This document shows, in pieces, positions 1 through 7,167 of a stretch of DNA of 11,007 bases; position 1 is the first letter of the stretch, and every line of letters begins with the position of its first letter. The stretch comes from Armatimonadota bacterium (lineage in GTDB: Bacteria; Armatimonadota; Abditibacteriia; CG2-30-59-28), in contig JACQGJ010000462.1 of the NCBI GenBank assembly GCA_016199605.1, positions 1 to 11,007 of the forward strand, given 5' to 3'. Position numbers and translations under genes: made by a program. A model generated the notes under the pieces. It ran no database searches. It saw only the letters and a list, made by a program, of their open reading frames with translations, and had not been told where the DNA came from.

Positions 1-377
1 AAAGGTAGGGAAAGGTCGCCGTGCCATTCCCCCCACTTCTTCCGGTCGATTGGGGGAAATCGTGAGCGTGACAGGATCGGCGCGGCGACCGACCCCTACG
101 CTTGCGAGCTTGCGTGTAACCTGCTGATTGACATCCGGTCACTAACTGTTCTCACCCGAAGAGAACCGAGGAGGTCCTCGTGTCCGGCCCGGGTAGTCTG
201 CTCAGAGTGGAGAACTGGGTGAGGAGCTTCCAGACTCGAAGCTCTGTGCTGGAATTGCAGTCCCCACTCCGGACCGACAGGATTACTCACGCGACCTGCC
301 ATCAATGCGTCTTGATGCCAGGAACGGAGTTGATCGCCGCCACTCCTGACCGGCTGTCTTGCCCATGAGTACCGCTA
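1..377. other. Gene-free left edge rich in inverted repeats
   Basis: I see no supportable gene here. One plus-strand frame is open from the window edge to 219 and others are short, but none resembles a protein I know. The stretch is dense in perfect inverted repeats. GTAGGG (5-10) pairs with 94-99, enclosing GGTCGCC (14-20) with 84-90 and TTCCCCC (27-33) with GGGGGAA (52-58). Next come GTTCTC (148-153) with 161-166, GTCCGG (182-187) with 269-274, AGTGG (206-210) with 264-268, GAGCTTC (224-230) with 238-244, and a 10-bp stem with one C-C mismatch at 295-322. It may be a structured non-coding RNA, or the 3' region of the minus-strand gene beginning at 4115. I do not recognise the family, and the strand is undetermined. 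Confidence 0.35.
295..322. repeat. 10-bp hairpin downstream of the large minus-strand gene
   Basis: CCTG-C-CATCAA (295-305) pairs with TTGATG-C-CAGG (312-322) around a 6-nt loop, with a single C-C mismatch. It lies about 56 nt past the stop of the large minus-strand gene, so it could protect or end that transcript. No T tract follows on either strand, so I do not call it an intrinsic terminator. Confidence 0.4.
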
Positions 378-3300
378 TCAGTTTACCCGCACAGGTTTGC
401 TCGCCGCCAGTCCTGAAGTCCTCTCCTTCACCTCTATCGTCCATGTGCCTGTCGCGTCATTCAACGCCGGACGGAAGGGGATTCGCGCCTTGCCATCTAC
501 GGCGCGGTAGAGACCGGATTCGTCGTGCGCTTTGCCGGAGGGATCGGAGATCCTTACATCGAACAACTGGCGGCCTTTGGCAGGCTGGTTGGCGCTGTCG
601 GTGATGGTCACTTCAAGGGTCGTTGCCTCCCCACGTTTGCACATCGCTGGTGGCGCGACCGTGATCGCCTTCAGTTCCCTCGGATAGACACACAGCAACC
701 TTCCCGCATGCGGCGGCAGGTTAAGACTGACAACGACGTGACTGTTCTCGAAAGTGGTTGGCAGTTTCCGGGATTCGGTGAACTCATAGACGAAACGGTC
801 CCGCGGCACGCGGAGGTAGACCTTTGCGGCCTGCTCTTTGCCGTAGGGTTTGAACTCGGGTTTCCTGGTCCACTGCGTGTAAGGACCTTCCTGCCGGTTG
901 TTATTGATGACACAGACGTACTTCACCCCGTCGAACTCCCGCACGTTCAGCAGCACCTTACCCTCCGCGCCGACGGCGTAGGCATCCAACTCCGGCAGCA
1001 GCTTCTCCCGCAGCCCCGCGAGGCGTTTCTCGGTATCCTTCCCGTAATCCTTGCGCTTGTCGTCTGCCATCCGGTAGAAGTATTCCTGCGGCCAGCGCTC
1101 CATGTTGGGATTCTCCTGTTTGCAGTAGGAGTCCACGATGATCTTCGTCCCCGCGTTCGCCGCAGCGACGAGTTCCTTGTAGACTTCGGAGGACACATAC
1201 TCCGCCATCGGGAAAATCACTGCTTTGTATCTGGCAAGGCTGCCGGGCGTCACGTTGTGGTCGAGCACCGTATCATAGGGGACGCCCATCCGCCCGACCC
1301 AATCCTTCCAATGATTCGGATAGTGTGCCGTTCCCCAACCCCATCCGCCTTCGCCCGCGTCGAACCAGAGAGTGCTTTCGGGAAGCAGCAGGGCGAGGGA
1401 GCGTTGGGCGTTGGGAACGCCTTTGAGCATCGTGCCGAGAGGTTGGAGATTCTGCGAGATCTCCGTTCCCAGCTTCCGATCACTGTCAGGAGGGCAATAC
1501 TCGTTCTGCTTCCCGCGCAACCCATTGAACCATCCATCAAGATACCAGTAAGCCATCGCATCCGTGGGCAGGTAAGCGACCGCGATCCACGTCTGCTGAA
1601 TCATGTCGTCCGGGGTCGGCATGAGGTTCTTCTTCACGCCGTCGGGGTCGGTGACCGTGAGCCAGTCGCCAGAAACATAGTTCATGCCGAGGGTGACGTA
1701 GAACTCCTTGTTGCTGCCGCGGGCGCAGGCCTGCGCGGTCTCAAACTCGCCGATCAACGGCTCGGGAGATATCTGGTAGCTCCAGTTGCTTCCCGCGTTG
1801 AGGTCGGCAATCTGACCGGGATACCACAGCGGCTCGGTGAAGTTGATGACGTCCGGTCGCGCTTTCTTGATCTCGCCTGCCGCCTCCGCACCCACTCGCC
1901 ACCAGCCACATCCCCGGTTATACCACCACTTCAGGAACTTGGATTCGTTCGTCGGCTCGTAGACTCCATCCTTGGCAGGCTTCCGGCCTTCGGGGAACCA
2001 ACACTGGATCGGGTTGTTCGTGGTTCCGAACTTCCAACCCTTTTCGGGGACAGGGAATCCCAGCTCCTTCTGTGCCCAGGCGTCGAACCACGCTTTCCTG
2101 TCCTTTTCCTCGGGCCAGATCCACGGGGCCGTCTCGCTGTTCAGAAGAGCGAATCGCCAGTTGGGGAATCTCGCGCGTTGCTGCACGAACCGTTGGGTCT
2201 GCTCTCTGATCTGCGCCCGGTTCTCCGGACTCCACACGCCTCCGCTTTCGAAGAAGTTGTAATGCCAGGAATATAGGAAGCCGTTCTTGCCGAGGGTATC
2301 GAGATTGAGGTCGCCGGTGTCAATCGTGTTCACGCCGACCGTTCGGCAGAACTCTCGCCACTCCGGTGTCTCTCCGCCATGCGCCCATGAGGCGATCACA
2401 TAGTTGTCCGTTCGGAGAGCAGGAACGACCTCAATGGGGAACTCGTAGTAGGCCGCGCTGCCGTCGGCCGCAATCGCTCCCACGCGACAGGGATAGACCC
2501 CGCACTTGAGCTGGGAGGGCGAGAACTCGAAGTGAACGGCGGCGCTTCCCTGCTTGAGAGAGATCGACTGCGTGATGAAGACGGCCTCCCCGATGGAGAG
2601 GTCGGCGTTGAACGAACCTGACACGGGCGCGAGGCTCTGCAATTCCACGTCGAGGGAACTCTTCGCTTCATTTCTGTAGAACACGGCGCGGGGAACGCGA
2701 GAGAAAAGCAGCTTGTTCGCCGTCGGTCGCAGGGGGGTGGTTGCGGCCGCTAATTCCTGCACCTCCGCGTCGCTCAGCTTCCGTTTGTAGATTGCGACCT
2801 CATCCATGATTGAGTTGGCCGCCTGACCGTCGTTGCGGCTGCCACCGAGTCGAAGTTGGTAAAGCTCGAGCCGCTTGCTGATATCATTGTCCACCCGATC
2901 AAAGGTCTGCAACAACTTGCCGCCTTGGTATTCATACCCCTTCGTCTGATCCCAACTCAGCGCGAGGTGATGCCAGTTGCCGTCGGTGATGTCGGCCGGA
3001 AGCCGAGAGTAGCAGAACTTCTCCCCCGCCTGGAAAATGTAGGTTCCCATCCCCCATTGCGGATCGAACCACCACACACCGAAACTCAGCCAGCAGATGC
3101 CGCCGGGGTTGGTGAGATTCGCGAGGTGTGGCGTGGAAGTCCACAGGCTGATTGTTCCATCGTGAGCAGGGAAGGACTCCAGCAGGTCGGACTGGTTGAG
3201 GTCGATGAACGTCGCGGGGAGACTCTTCCCACCGGGCGTCCACGAGGTCGGCGTGAGATGGTGGTGAGGATAATACGCCGCCTGCTCGAATTGGAAGCCG

Positions 3301-4115
3301 TCGGTGAGTAGGGTGATCGGTGTCGGATTGACCGAGGTCAGCGACAGGACCGCCTCCCGCTCCGTCAACCGGGCATCGGACTTCACAGAGCAGGCAACCC
3401 GCTGCCACTCGCCGGTCAGTGCAATCTCCTGCGGAGAAGACTCATCGGGGACCGGGTTGTCTTTTGGAAGTTCCTTCGGAGTCAGGCTCAGGGCCACCTT
3501 CACTTTCGCATCCTTCGGCCCCTTGACGTGGCACGAGGCGAGCAAGGTCACTGCCTTTTCATGGCCGAGGTGCAGTCGGAAGTTGACCTTGACCGGAACG
3601 GTTTCCAGTCCGGCACTTGCCGCTGGCATCGCAACAGACAGCGCCTTCTTGCCGAACTGGGTAGCCGCAGGCACGAGGGAAACTTGTGCATCATTGCATC
3701 CCTTGAATCCCTGCATCCCCGTCTCCACATCCGCCATCTCACCCGGCAGCAGATTGTGCCTTGCCTTCTCGAAGTAATAGCCCCGTCCAAACTTCCCCGG
3801 ACGATAGTGATCCTTTTCCAGTTCATATCGCACCGCCTCGGAGTTGTCCAGAAGGGCGATGCCGTCCTGCTCAAAATTCGCAAAGAAGAGGAGGTCTCTT
3901 TCAAGGGGAGAGAGTGTGGCGGCCTGCGCGGCTTGTTTCGCTCTGGCTCGTGCGAGACGCGCTCTGGGGGAAGCGCCCGAAGTTTCTCCCCGGCTATTCT
4001 CCCTTGCGATCAACAGTACCATCGACAGGATACCCAAGCCGATCCATCGGACCGATGGATTCCCGAGTAACATGGTGCCACAGCCGGGTAAATCCACACT
4101 TCTTTCGGATGCCAT
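378..4115 (-). CDS. Large exported LamG / glycoside-hydrolase-like protein
   Basis: I chose the ATG at 4115 because AAGGGAGG lies 10 nt upstream; an in-frame ATG at 4163 lacks this. The product is 1,245 residues with one hydrophobic segment at about 24-37 (signal peptide or anchor). A LamG-like (concanavalin A-like) strand starts at about 75-122 and the rest of that fold, with the typical NWHHLALSWD and MDEVAIYKRKLSDAEV signatures, lies at about 300-457. Between them (about 135-285) is a jelly-roll stretch resembling CBM4/9 modules. A beta-sandwich (about 465-565) leads into a TIM-barrel-like region (about 570-890). Its acidic motifs NSETAP (Glu661) and NFTEPLW (Glu761) are candidate catalytic residues, as in clan GH-A or GH42-like enzymes. 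A Rossmann-like region (about 905-1000) resembles the beta-galactosidase trimerisation domain, and C-terminal beta domains end the protein. It probably binds and cleaves a polysaccharide outside the cytoplasm; the substrate is unknown. Confidence 0.85.
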   Translation of the reverse strand: MASERSVDLPGCGTMLLGNPSVRWIGLGILSMVLLIARENSRGETSGASPRARLARARAKQAAQAATLSPLERDLLFFANFEQDGIALLDNSEAVRYELEKDHYRPGKFGRGYYFEKARHNLLPGEMADVETGMQGFKGCNDAQVSLVPAATQFGKKALSVAMPAASAGLETVPVKVNFRLHLGHEKAVTLLASCHVKGPKDAKVKVALSLTPKELPKDNPVPDESSPQEIALTGEWQRVACSVKSDARLTEREAVLSLTSVNPTPITLLTDGFQFEQAAYYPHHHLTPTSWTPGGKSLPATFIDLNQSDLLESFPAHDGTISLWTSTPHLANLTNPGGICWLSFGVWWFDPQWGMGTYIFQAGEKFCYSRLPADITDGNWHHLALSWDQTKGYEYQGGKLLQTFDRVDNDISKRLELYQLRLGGSRNDGQAANSIMDEVAIYKRKLSDAEVQELAAATTPLRPTANKLLFSRVPRAVFYRNEAKSSLDVELQSLAPVSGSFNADLSIGEAVFITQSISLKQGSAAVHFEFSPSQLKCGVYPCRVGAIAADGSAAYYEFPIEVVPALRTDNYVIASWAHGGETPEWREFCRTVGVNTIDTGDLNLDTLGKNGFLYSWHYNFFESGGVWSPENRAQIREQTQRFVQQRARFPNWRFALLNSETAPWIWPEEKDRKAWFDAWAQKELGFPVPEKGWKFGTTNNPIQCWFPEGRKPAKDGVYEPTNESKFLKWWYNRGCGWWRVGAEAAGEIKKARPDVINFTEPLWYPGQIADLNAGSNWSYQISPEPLIGEFETAQACARGSNKEFYVTLGMNYVSGDWLTVTDPDGVKKNLMPTPDDMIQQTWIAVAYLPTDAMAYWYLDGWFNGLRGKQNEYCPPDSDRKLGTEISQNLQPLGTMLKGVPNAQRSLALLLPESTLWFDAGEGGWGWGTAHYPNHWKDWVGRMGVPYDTVLDHNVTPGSLARYKAVIFPMAEYVSSEVYKELVAAANAGTKIIVDSYCKQENPNMERWPQEYFYRMADDKRKDYGKDTEKRLAGLREKLLPELDAYAVGAEGKVLLNVREFDGVKYVCVINNNRQEGPYTQWTRKPEFKPYGKEQAAKVYLRVPRDRFVYEFTESRKLPTTFENSHVVVSLNLPPHAGRLLCVYPRELKAITVAPPAMCKRGEATTLEVTITDSANQPAKGRQLFDVRISDPSGKAHDESGLYRAVDGKARIPFRPALNDATGTWTIEVKERTSGLAASKPVRVN

Positions 4116-4307
4116 GTTGGGGTCGCCTCCCTTCACTTCCCGGAGGAGTTTCGGCGGGGGCACAAGGCATCCTCCCCAACGGGAACATCGTTGAGAAGGA
4201 ACCTTGTGAGGGGGTTGAGCGTTTTAAGGTATCGAGTTACCGCCCGGGTCACGGTGGGGAGGAAGGTGAGCCCCGGTCGCAAACGAGCCGAAACCTTGCG
4301 GGAACTC

Positions 4308-4336
4308 TTAACAACCATTCACTCCCGCTCTATAAT
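4308..4336 (+). promoter_or_regulatory. Sigma70-type promoter for the thioredoxin-fold pair
   Basis: The -35 box TTAACA (4308-4313, 5 of 6 matches) is separated by exactly 17 bp from a perfect -10 box TATAAT (4331-4336). Transcription should start near 4343, leaving a leader of about 30 nt before the ATG at 4374. Nothing comparable was found for the divergent minus-strand gene in the same 258-bp gap. Confidence 0.8.
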
Positions 4337-4373
4337 GCGGAGCAGACATTCTCATTGGATCAAGGAACGGAAC

Positions 4374-5099
4374 ATGAACAGACTACAAAAGTTACTCGTC
4401 GTACTCGCCGTGCTGTCAGTGATTGCGGGCATCAACTCCGGCAGCTACTATCGTGAGTTGAAGAAGAAAAAGAAAGGCCAGCCTGAGCTGGCGAAAATGG
4501 CTACTGCCAGTCCTGGGGGCGGAATGAAGCCGCTGACTTCCATCGATCCTGTGGGTTCGGACGCGGCTCTTGTCAAGATTGATGCTTTCGTGGAGCCAGG
4601 CAATCATTGTCATCTCCAGACCATTCAGGTGCTCAAAGAAGCCGCCAAGGTTCTGCCGGCCAAGATCCACGTGAAGTTCTACAGCACCGGTTCACCCGAA
4701 GGCGCAAAGGCCGCCGAGAAGGCCAAAATCGGGTGCGCCACCGGTCTCGTCATCAATGGCAAGAAGGAGTTCGATGTGAGGAGAGGCGGCAAACCGAGCA
4801 AGGTGTCCTTTCACGGCCCCCTTAACATGATGCCACCCGACTCCCTCCCACTTGTTCTTTCACAGGAACTGCGGAACGCGTACGGCAGCCATCTGAATTC
4901 GCAGGAGCTCGCCAAAGTCACGGCTGTGATCAAAAAGGAGATGGCAACCTCCGGGGGCATGGGCCCGGGCGGCCCGGAGGGTAAGGCCGGAGGCAAGATG
5001 GGTCCAGGGCCGGGGCATGCGCATGAACATGAGCAACCTAAACCGGATCCCATCCCGCCCTATCTAAAAACCAAGGCCCCGTCGGGGAAGTCCGTATAG
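4374..5099 (+). CDS. Membrane-anchored thioredoxin-fold-like protein with NHCH motif
   Basis: The ATG at 4374 follows AAGGA by 7 nt and sits just below a strong promoter. The 241-residue product begins with a hydrophobic segment (about 7-22), then a run of five lysines (30-34). Residues about 64-135 look like a divergent thioredoxin fold: a beta-strand (LVKIDAFVEPG), a helix beginning at the normal redox-site position, then KIHVKFYST and a GLVINGKKEF strand. Where a CxxC is expected the protein has Asn-His-Cys-His (His78, Cys79, His80); the only other cysteine is Cys121. The tail (about 195-241) is Gly/Pro-rich and contains HAHEHE, a possible metal-binding patch. It precedes the selenoprotein by 90 bp and probably shares its transcript. 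The positive charge after the membrane segment makes topology uncertain. I do not recognise a named family; a redox or metal-handling role is inference. Confidence 0.75.
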   Translation: MNRLQKLLVVLAVLSVIAGINSGSYYRELKKKKKGQPELAKMATASPGGGMKPLTSIDPVGSDAALVKIDAFVEPGNHCHLQTIQVLKEAAKVLPAKIHVKFYSTGSPEGAKAAEKAKIGCATGLVINGKKEFDVRRGGKPSKVSFHGPLNMMPPDSLPLVLSQELRNAYGSHLNSQELAKVTAVIKKEMATSGGMGPGGPEGKAGGKMGPGPGHAHEHEQPKPDPIPPYLKTKAPSGKSV

Positions 5100-5122
5100 C
5101 CCCCCAGGGACAAGACGGAAAG

Positions 5123-5152
5123 AGCCGGAGGCTGGCCATGGGCTTCCCGGCT
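5123..5152 (+). repeat. Intergenic hairpin before the selenoprotein gene
   Basis: AGCCGG (5123-5128) pairs perfectly with CCGGCT (5147-5152) around an 18-nt loop that can pair further internally. No T tract follows. It may act as an attenuator or mRNA-stability element between the two genes. Confidence 0.35.
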
Positions 5153-5189
5153 ACAGGTTAATCTAACTCAGTCACAAAAAGGAGTATCT

Positions 5190-5831
5190 ATGAGCCACAA
5201 GCTGGTAAGGGTGTTGAGTTATTCGATCATCCTGTTCGCTGTTGGATGCGCCCGGCAGCAAGCCGCGAAGTTCCCGATGCAGGGCCAGGGCGCAACGCCC
5301 GGAGGCGCCGCCGGAGGGATGATGATGGCAGGCAACTCATCAGACTCGCCGTTGGTGGGTAAGAAAGCTCCCGACCTATCCCTGAAGGATAGCGAAGGTA
5401 AGCCGGTTTCCCTGGCAAAGCTGCTCGCGACTGGACCCGTCGTGGTCTACTTCTACAAGGGTGTCTGGTGACCGAACTGCCAGGAGCACTTGCTGCAGTT
5501 GCAGCAGAAACAAAAGGAACTGATTAAGGTCAAAGCCACAGCCCTTGCTATCTCCGTCGAGGATGCCAAGACAATACAACAGTTCCGGAAGACCTCGGCG
5601 ATCAAGTACACGATTCTCTCGGACTCCTCCCATGAAGTGTCCGACAAATTCCAGACCTACTCAGCCCGTGACAAGTTCAGCGTTCCCGCTCTCTTTCTCA
5701 TCGACACAAAGGGAGTAATTCGTCTTGGCAAGGTGGGAGTACCCCATGGCCCCTTTGATTCTTCGGCCATCGATCAAAGCATCAAATGGATCAAGAAGAA
5801 CGAGCCGAAGGAATCCGGCGCGGGAGCGTGA
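5190..5831 (+). CDS. Selenocysteine-containing peroxiredoxin-like (AhpC/TSA) lipoprotein
   Basis: The ATG follows AAGGAG by 5 nt. Read through the TGA at 5469-5471, the product is 213 residues. It has a signal sequence ending in FAVGC (Cys20, imperfect lipobox), a Gly/Ala/Met-rich linker (about 31-48), and an AhpC/TSA thioredoxin fold from about 55. That fold shows GKKAPDLSLKDSEGKPVSL, the active site FYKGVW-U-PNC (Sec94, Cys97), a mid-region cis-Pro (VPALFLIDTKG) and a C-terminal helix. Related peroxiredoxin-like proteins carry FYRGxWCPxC here, so TGA falls exactly on the redox cysteine codon. Homology continues in the same frame for 119 residues beyond it. A SECIS-like hairpin follows. A standard gene caller would split it into 5190-5471 and a fragment from about 5490. 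The likely role is reduction of peroxides or disulfides in the envelope. The alternative is a TGC-to-TGA nonsense mutation. The selenocysteine machinery is not in this window. Confidence 0.85.
5469..5507 (+). promoter_or_regulatory. Candidate bacterial SECIS element with Sec-encoding UGA
   Basis: The UGA (5469-5471) is followed after 19 nt by a perfect 6-bp stem, TGCTGC (5491-5496) with GCAGCA (5501-5506), extendable by a T-G pair (5490 with 5507). It closes an AGUU tetraloop at 5497-5500. Bacterial SECIS elements need an apical loop about 16-37 nt after UGA with a G in one of the first two loop positions. Here the loop starts after 25 nt and its second base is G. SelB should bind it and deliver Sec-tRNA. 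The match is by eye; no folding was run. Confidence 0.7.
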
Positions 5832-5911
5832 TGGACAGGAGGGAGATAGTGGGGCGAGCTTACAGTTCATCTCGCTCGGCTTGAGAGCCAAGCTATAACA
5901 GAGCACCTGTG

Positions 5912-5955
5912 GGAGTGGAGTCCGGAAGTGGAAGTGGGCTCCACTCCGTTTTTTT
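5912..5955 (+). terminator. Strong intrinsic terminator after the selenoprotein gene
   Basis: GGAGTGGAGTCC (5912-5923) pairs with GGGCTCCACTCC (5936-5947) in a 12-bp stem with one G-U pair. The loop is 12 nt, and one G then seven T residues (5949-5955) follow. It lies 80 nt past the stop codon and ends the plus-strand unit that starts at 4343. Confidence 0.92.
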
Positions 5956-6412
5956 GTGGCTGGCCGCAGAGAGAGAGCCGCGTCGTATTTCCCTTGGATC
6001 CATCAGCGGGTCTCACAACAGGGATTCTCCTCCTTAACGAGCATAGTCTTCCCTCTTGTTGAACGACTCCATGGTGTCGCCCGGACACGCAGGACCCTCA
6101 CTTTCCCCCCAGGAGTCGAGGGGGTTTTCTGTCTGCACCCCCAAGACCCAGATTATGAAATGGTCGAGCCATGCCACGGGGCATGGTGAGCCTTGTGGGT
6201 TAGGCATCTGATTTGGCCCACGACGTTTCGGAGTCGCAGAGTCCGCGTACTCCCATTCCCTTGCCGTGCTGTCATGGCTCAGCATTCTTGGCACGGCTCT
6301 TGATGCAGTTGGTTCCCTCTGGTAAAGATCCGGGAGACAGGGCTGAGGGATCGTCGGGGAAGGGGCGAGGTTCTGAAGGTTTTCCTGGGATTTCCACGAT
6401 AAAGCGCGGCAA
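5956..6412. other. Gene-free spacer between convergent units
   Basis: I see no supportable gene. Open frames here (minus 6034-6459, plus 6213-6671) have no Shine-Dalgarno, resemble no family and overlap the terminator-like hairpin or the real gene at 6511. The only clear element is a perfect hairpin, CCATGCC (6169-6175) with GGCATGG (6180-6186), with a 4-nt loop and no T tract. No tRNA was recognised on either strand. Confidence 0.5.
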
Positions 6413-6447
6413 AGGGCTCTCCGATGATGGATCCATCGAAGAGCCCT
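6413..6447 (-). terminator. Candidate terminator for the Gly/Cys-rich protein gene
   Basis: AGGGCTCT (6413-6420) pairs perfectly with AGAGCCCT (6440-6447). Inside it, CGAT (6422-6425) can pair with ATCG (6435-6438). On the minus strand the stem is followed by only a short T run (TTT), so termination could be weak. It lies about 65 nt past the minus-strand stop at 6511. Confidence 0.5.
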
Positions 6448-6510
6448 CATGGACTGCAATTAGTCTGAGTAGGCGCGATCGCGACCTTCGTTCGCTGCAC
6501 AAACTCCTGA

Positions 6511-7056
6511 TTAGGTTTTCTGCGCGGTCACTTTCGGCTTGCTCATCATCGGCTTGGCGTGGTCTTTCATCATCGGGCCCATACCCGCGCCCGCGCCCAT
6601 GCCGCAACCGCCGCCAGCCCCTCCGTCTCCGCAAGAGGAACCCTCGGCGTGCACTCCCGTGGTCCTGTTAAGAAGGCACTCCATATCTGACTTGCCTTTG
6701 GCATCCAGTTTCTCCAGCTTGGCAAGGGAGACCGCCAACTGGGCATTAGCCTTCTCAACGGATGCTTTGTGCGCCTTGAGGGCCTTCTCCAACGCAGGCG
6801 TGCTCTTGTCTGACATTTTTGCCTTGCCCGGCTCGATTGCTTTGACGACGGCCGGCACGCTCGCACCGTGAGCGGCGCCACAACCTCCTGCTGCCTCTCC
6901 ACCACCGCAGCCACCGCCTGCTCCTGTCATCATGGCCTTGGAGCCCTTTTCCTTGTCCTGGGATGCGTAGTTCTCGACTCGCTGCCCTAAACTGAAGATA
7001 GCCGCTGAATAGACCAGCAAGGCTACCACCGCTACAGTACTTTGACGACCGTTCAT
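6511..7056 (-). CDS. Exported Gly/Cys/Met-rich protein with two CX8C motifs
   Basis: The ATG at 7056 has GGAGGA about 9 nt upstream. The 181-residue product has a hydrophobic signal or anchor at about 7-24. A glycine-rich segment follows with Cys50 and Cys59, then an Ala/Lys-rich, probably helical or coiled-coil centre (about 84-125) ending near Cys127. A second glycine-rich segment contains Cys142 and Cys151. Both glycine-rich segments have the spacing CX8C, so the motif is duplicated around the helix. The tail is rich in Met, Lys and His (PMMKDHAKPMM, 161-171). Such composition fits soft-metal or metalloid binding outside the cytoplasm, but I recognise no family and that role is inference. 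The gene lies 111 bp downstream of the CPKC thioredoxin gene on the same strand, with a weak terminator-like element between, so its promoter is unclear. Confidence 0.75.
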   Translation of the reverse strand: MNGRQSTVAVVALLVYSAAIFSLGQRVENYASQDKEKGSKAMMTGAGGGCGGGEAAGGCGAAHGASVPAVVKAIEPGKAKMSDKSTPALEKALKAHKASVEKANAQLAVSLAKLEKLDAKGKSDMECLLNRTTGVHAEGSSCGDGGAGGGCGMGAGAGMGPMMKDHAKPMMSKPKVTAQKT

Positions 7057-7128
7057 GAACCTGCTCCTCCTTTGTGGGGGTACGTTGGTGACCTTAACAA
7101 ACAGCGGGATGAGAGGATTCCCAACTGG

Positions 7129-7161
7129 AAAAAAAAGTTCCCTCGGCTTGAGAGTTTTTTT
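7129..7161 (-). terminator. Short hairpin with T tracts on both strands
   Basis: On the minus strand CTCTC and GAGGG (7154-7150 and 7144-7140) form a 5-bp stem with one U-G pair and a 5-nt loop. AAC and eight T residues (complement of 7129-7136) follow. It begins only a few bases after the thioredoxin stop codon. The plus strand also has seven T residues at 7155-7161, but its stem has a C-A mismatch. The stem is short, so read-through into the next gene is likely. Confidence 0.45.
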
Positions 7162-7167
7162 GACGGC

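Noticed and set aside
182..274. tRNA-like fold, considered as tRNA-Sec
   Set aside because: The 7-nt loop at 231-237 lacks the U33 expected of an anticodon loop, no TTCRA T-loop is present, and no CCA-type end was seen.
180..368. 62-codon frame with GTG start and an AGGAGG just upstream
   Set aside because: The Shine-Dalgarno is part of a palindrome (167-180), and the peptide resembles nothing and overlaps several hairpins. Kept only as part of the structured left edge.
525..2276. 583-residue plus-strand open frame
   Set aside because: It is antisense to the large LamG/glycosidase gene, has no Shine-Dalgarno, and its composition is the complement of that gene's codon usage. No family is visible.
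5469..5471. TGA read as tryptophan (recoded genetic code)
   Set aside because: TGA is the stop codon of several genes here, including the desulfurase and the lipoyl protein, and the homologous residue is Cys, not Trp.
5490..5831. Separate gene starting at TTG downstream of the TGA
   Set aside because: AGGAG is only 3 nt from that TTG, and the product lacks the first half of the thioredoxin fold. It is the second half of the selenoprotein.
6034..6459. 141-residue minus-strand frame in the spacer
   Set aside because: No Shine-Dalgarno, no known domain, and its 5' end lies in a terminator-like hairpin.
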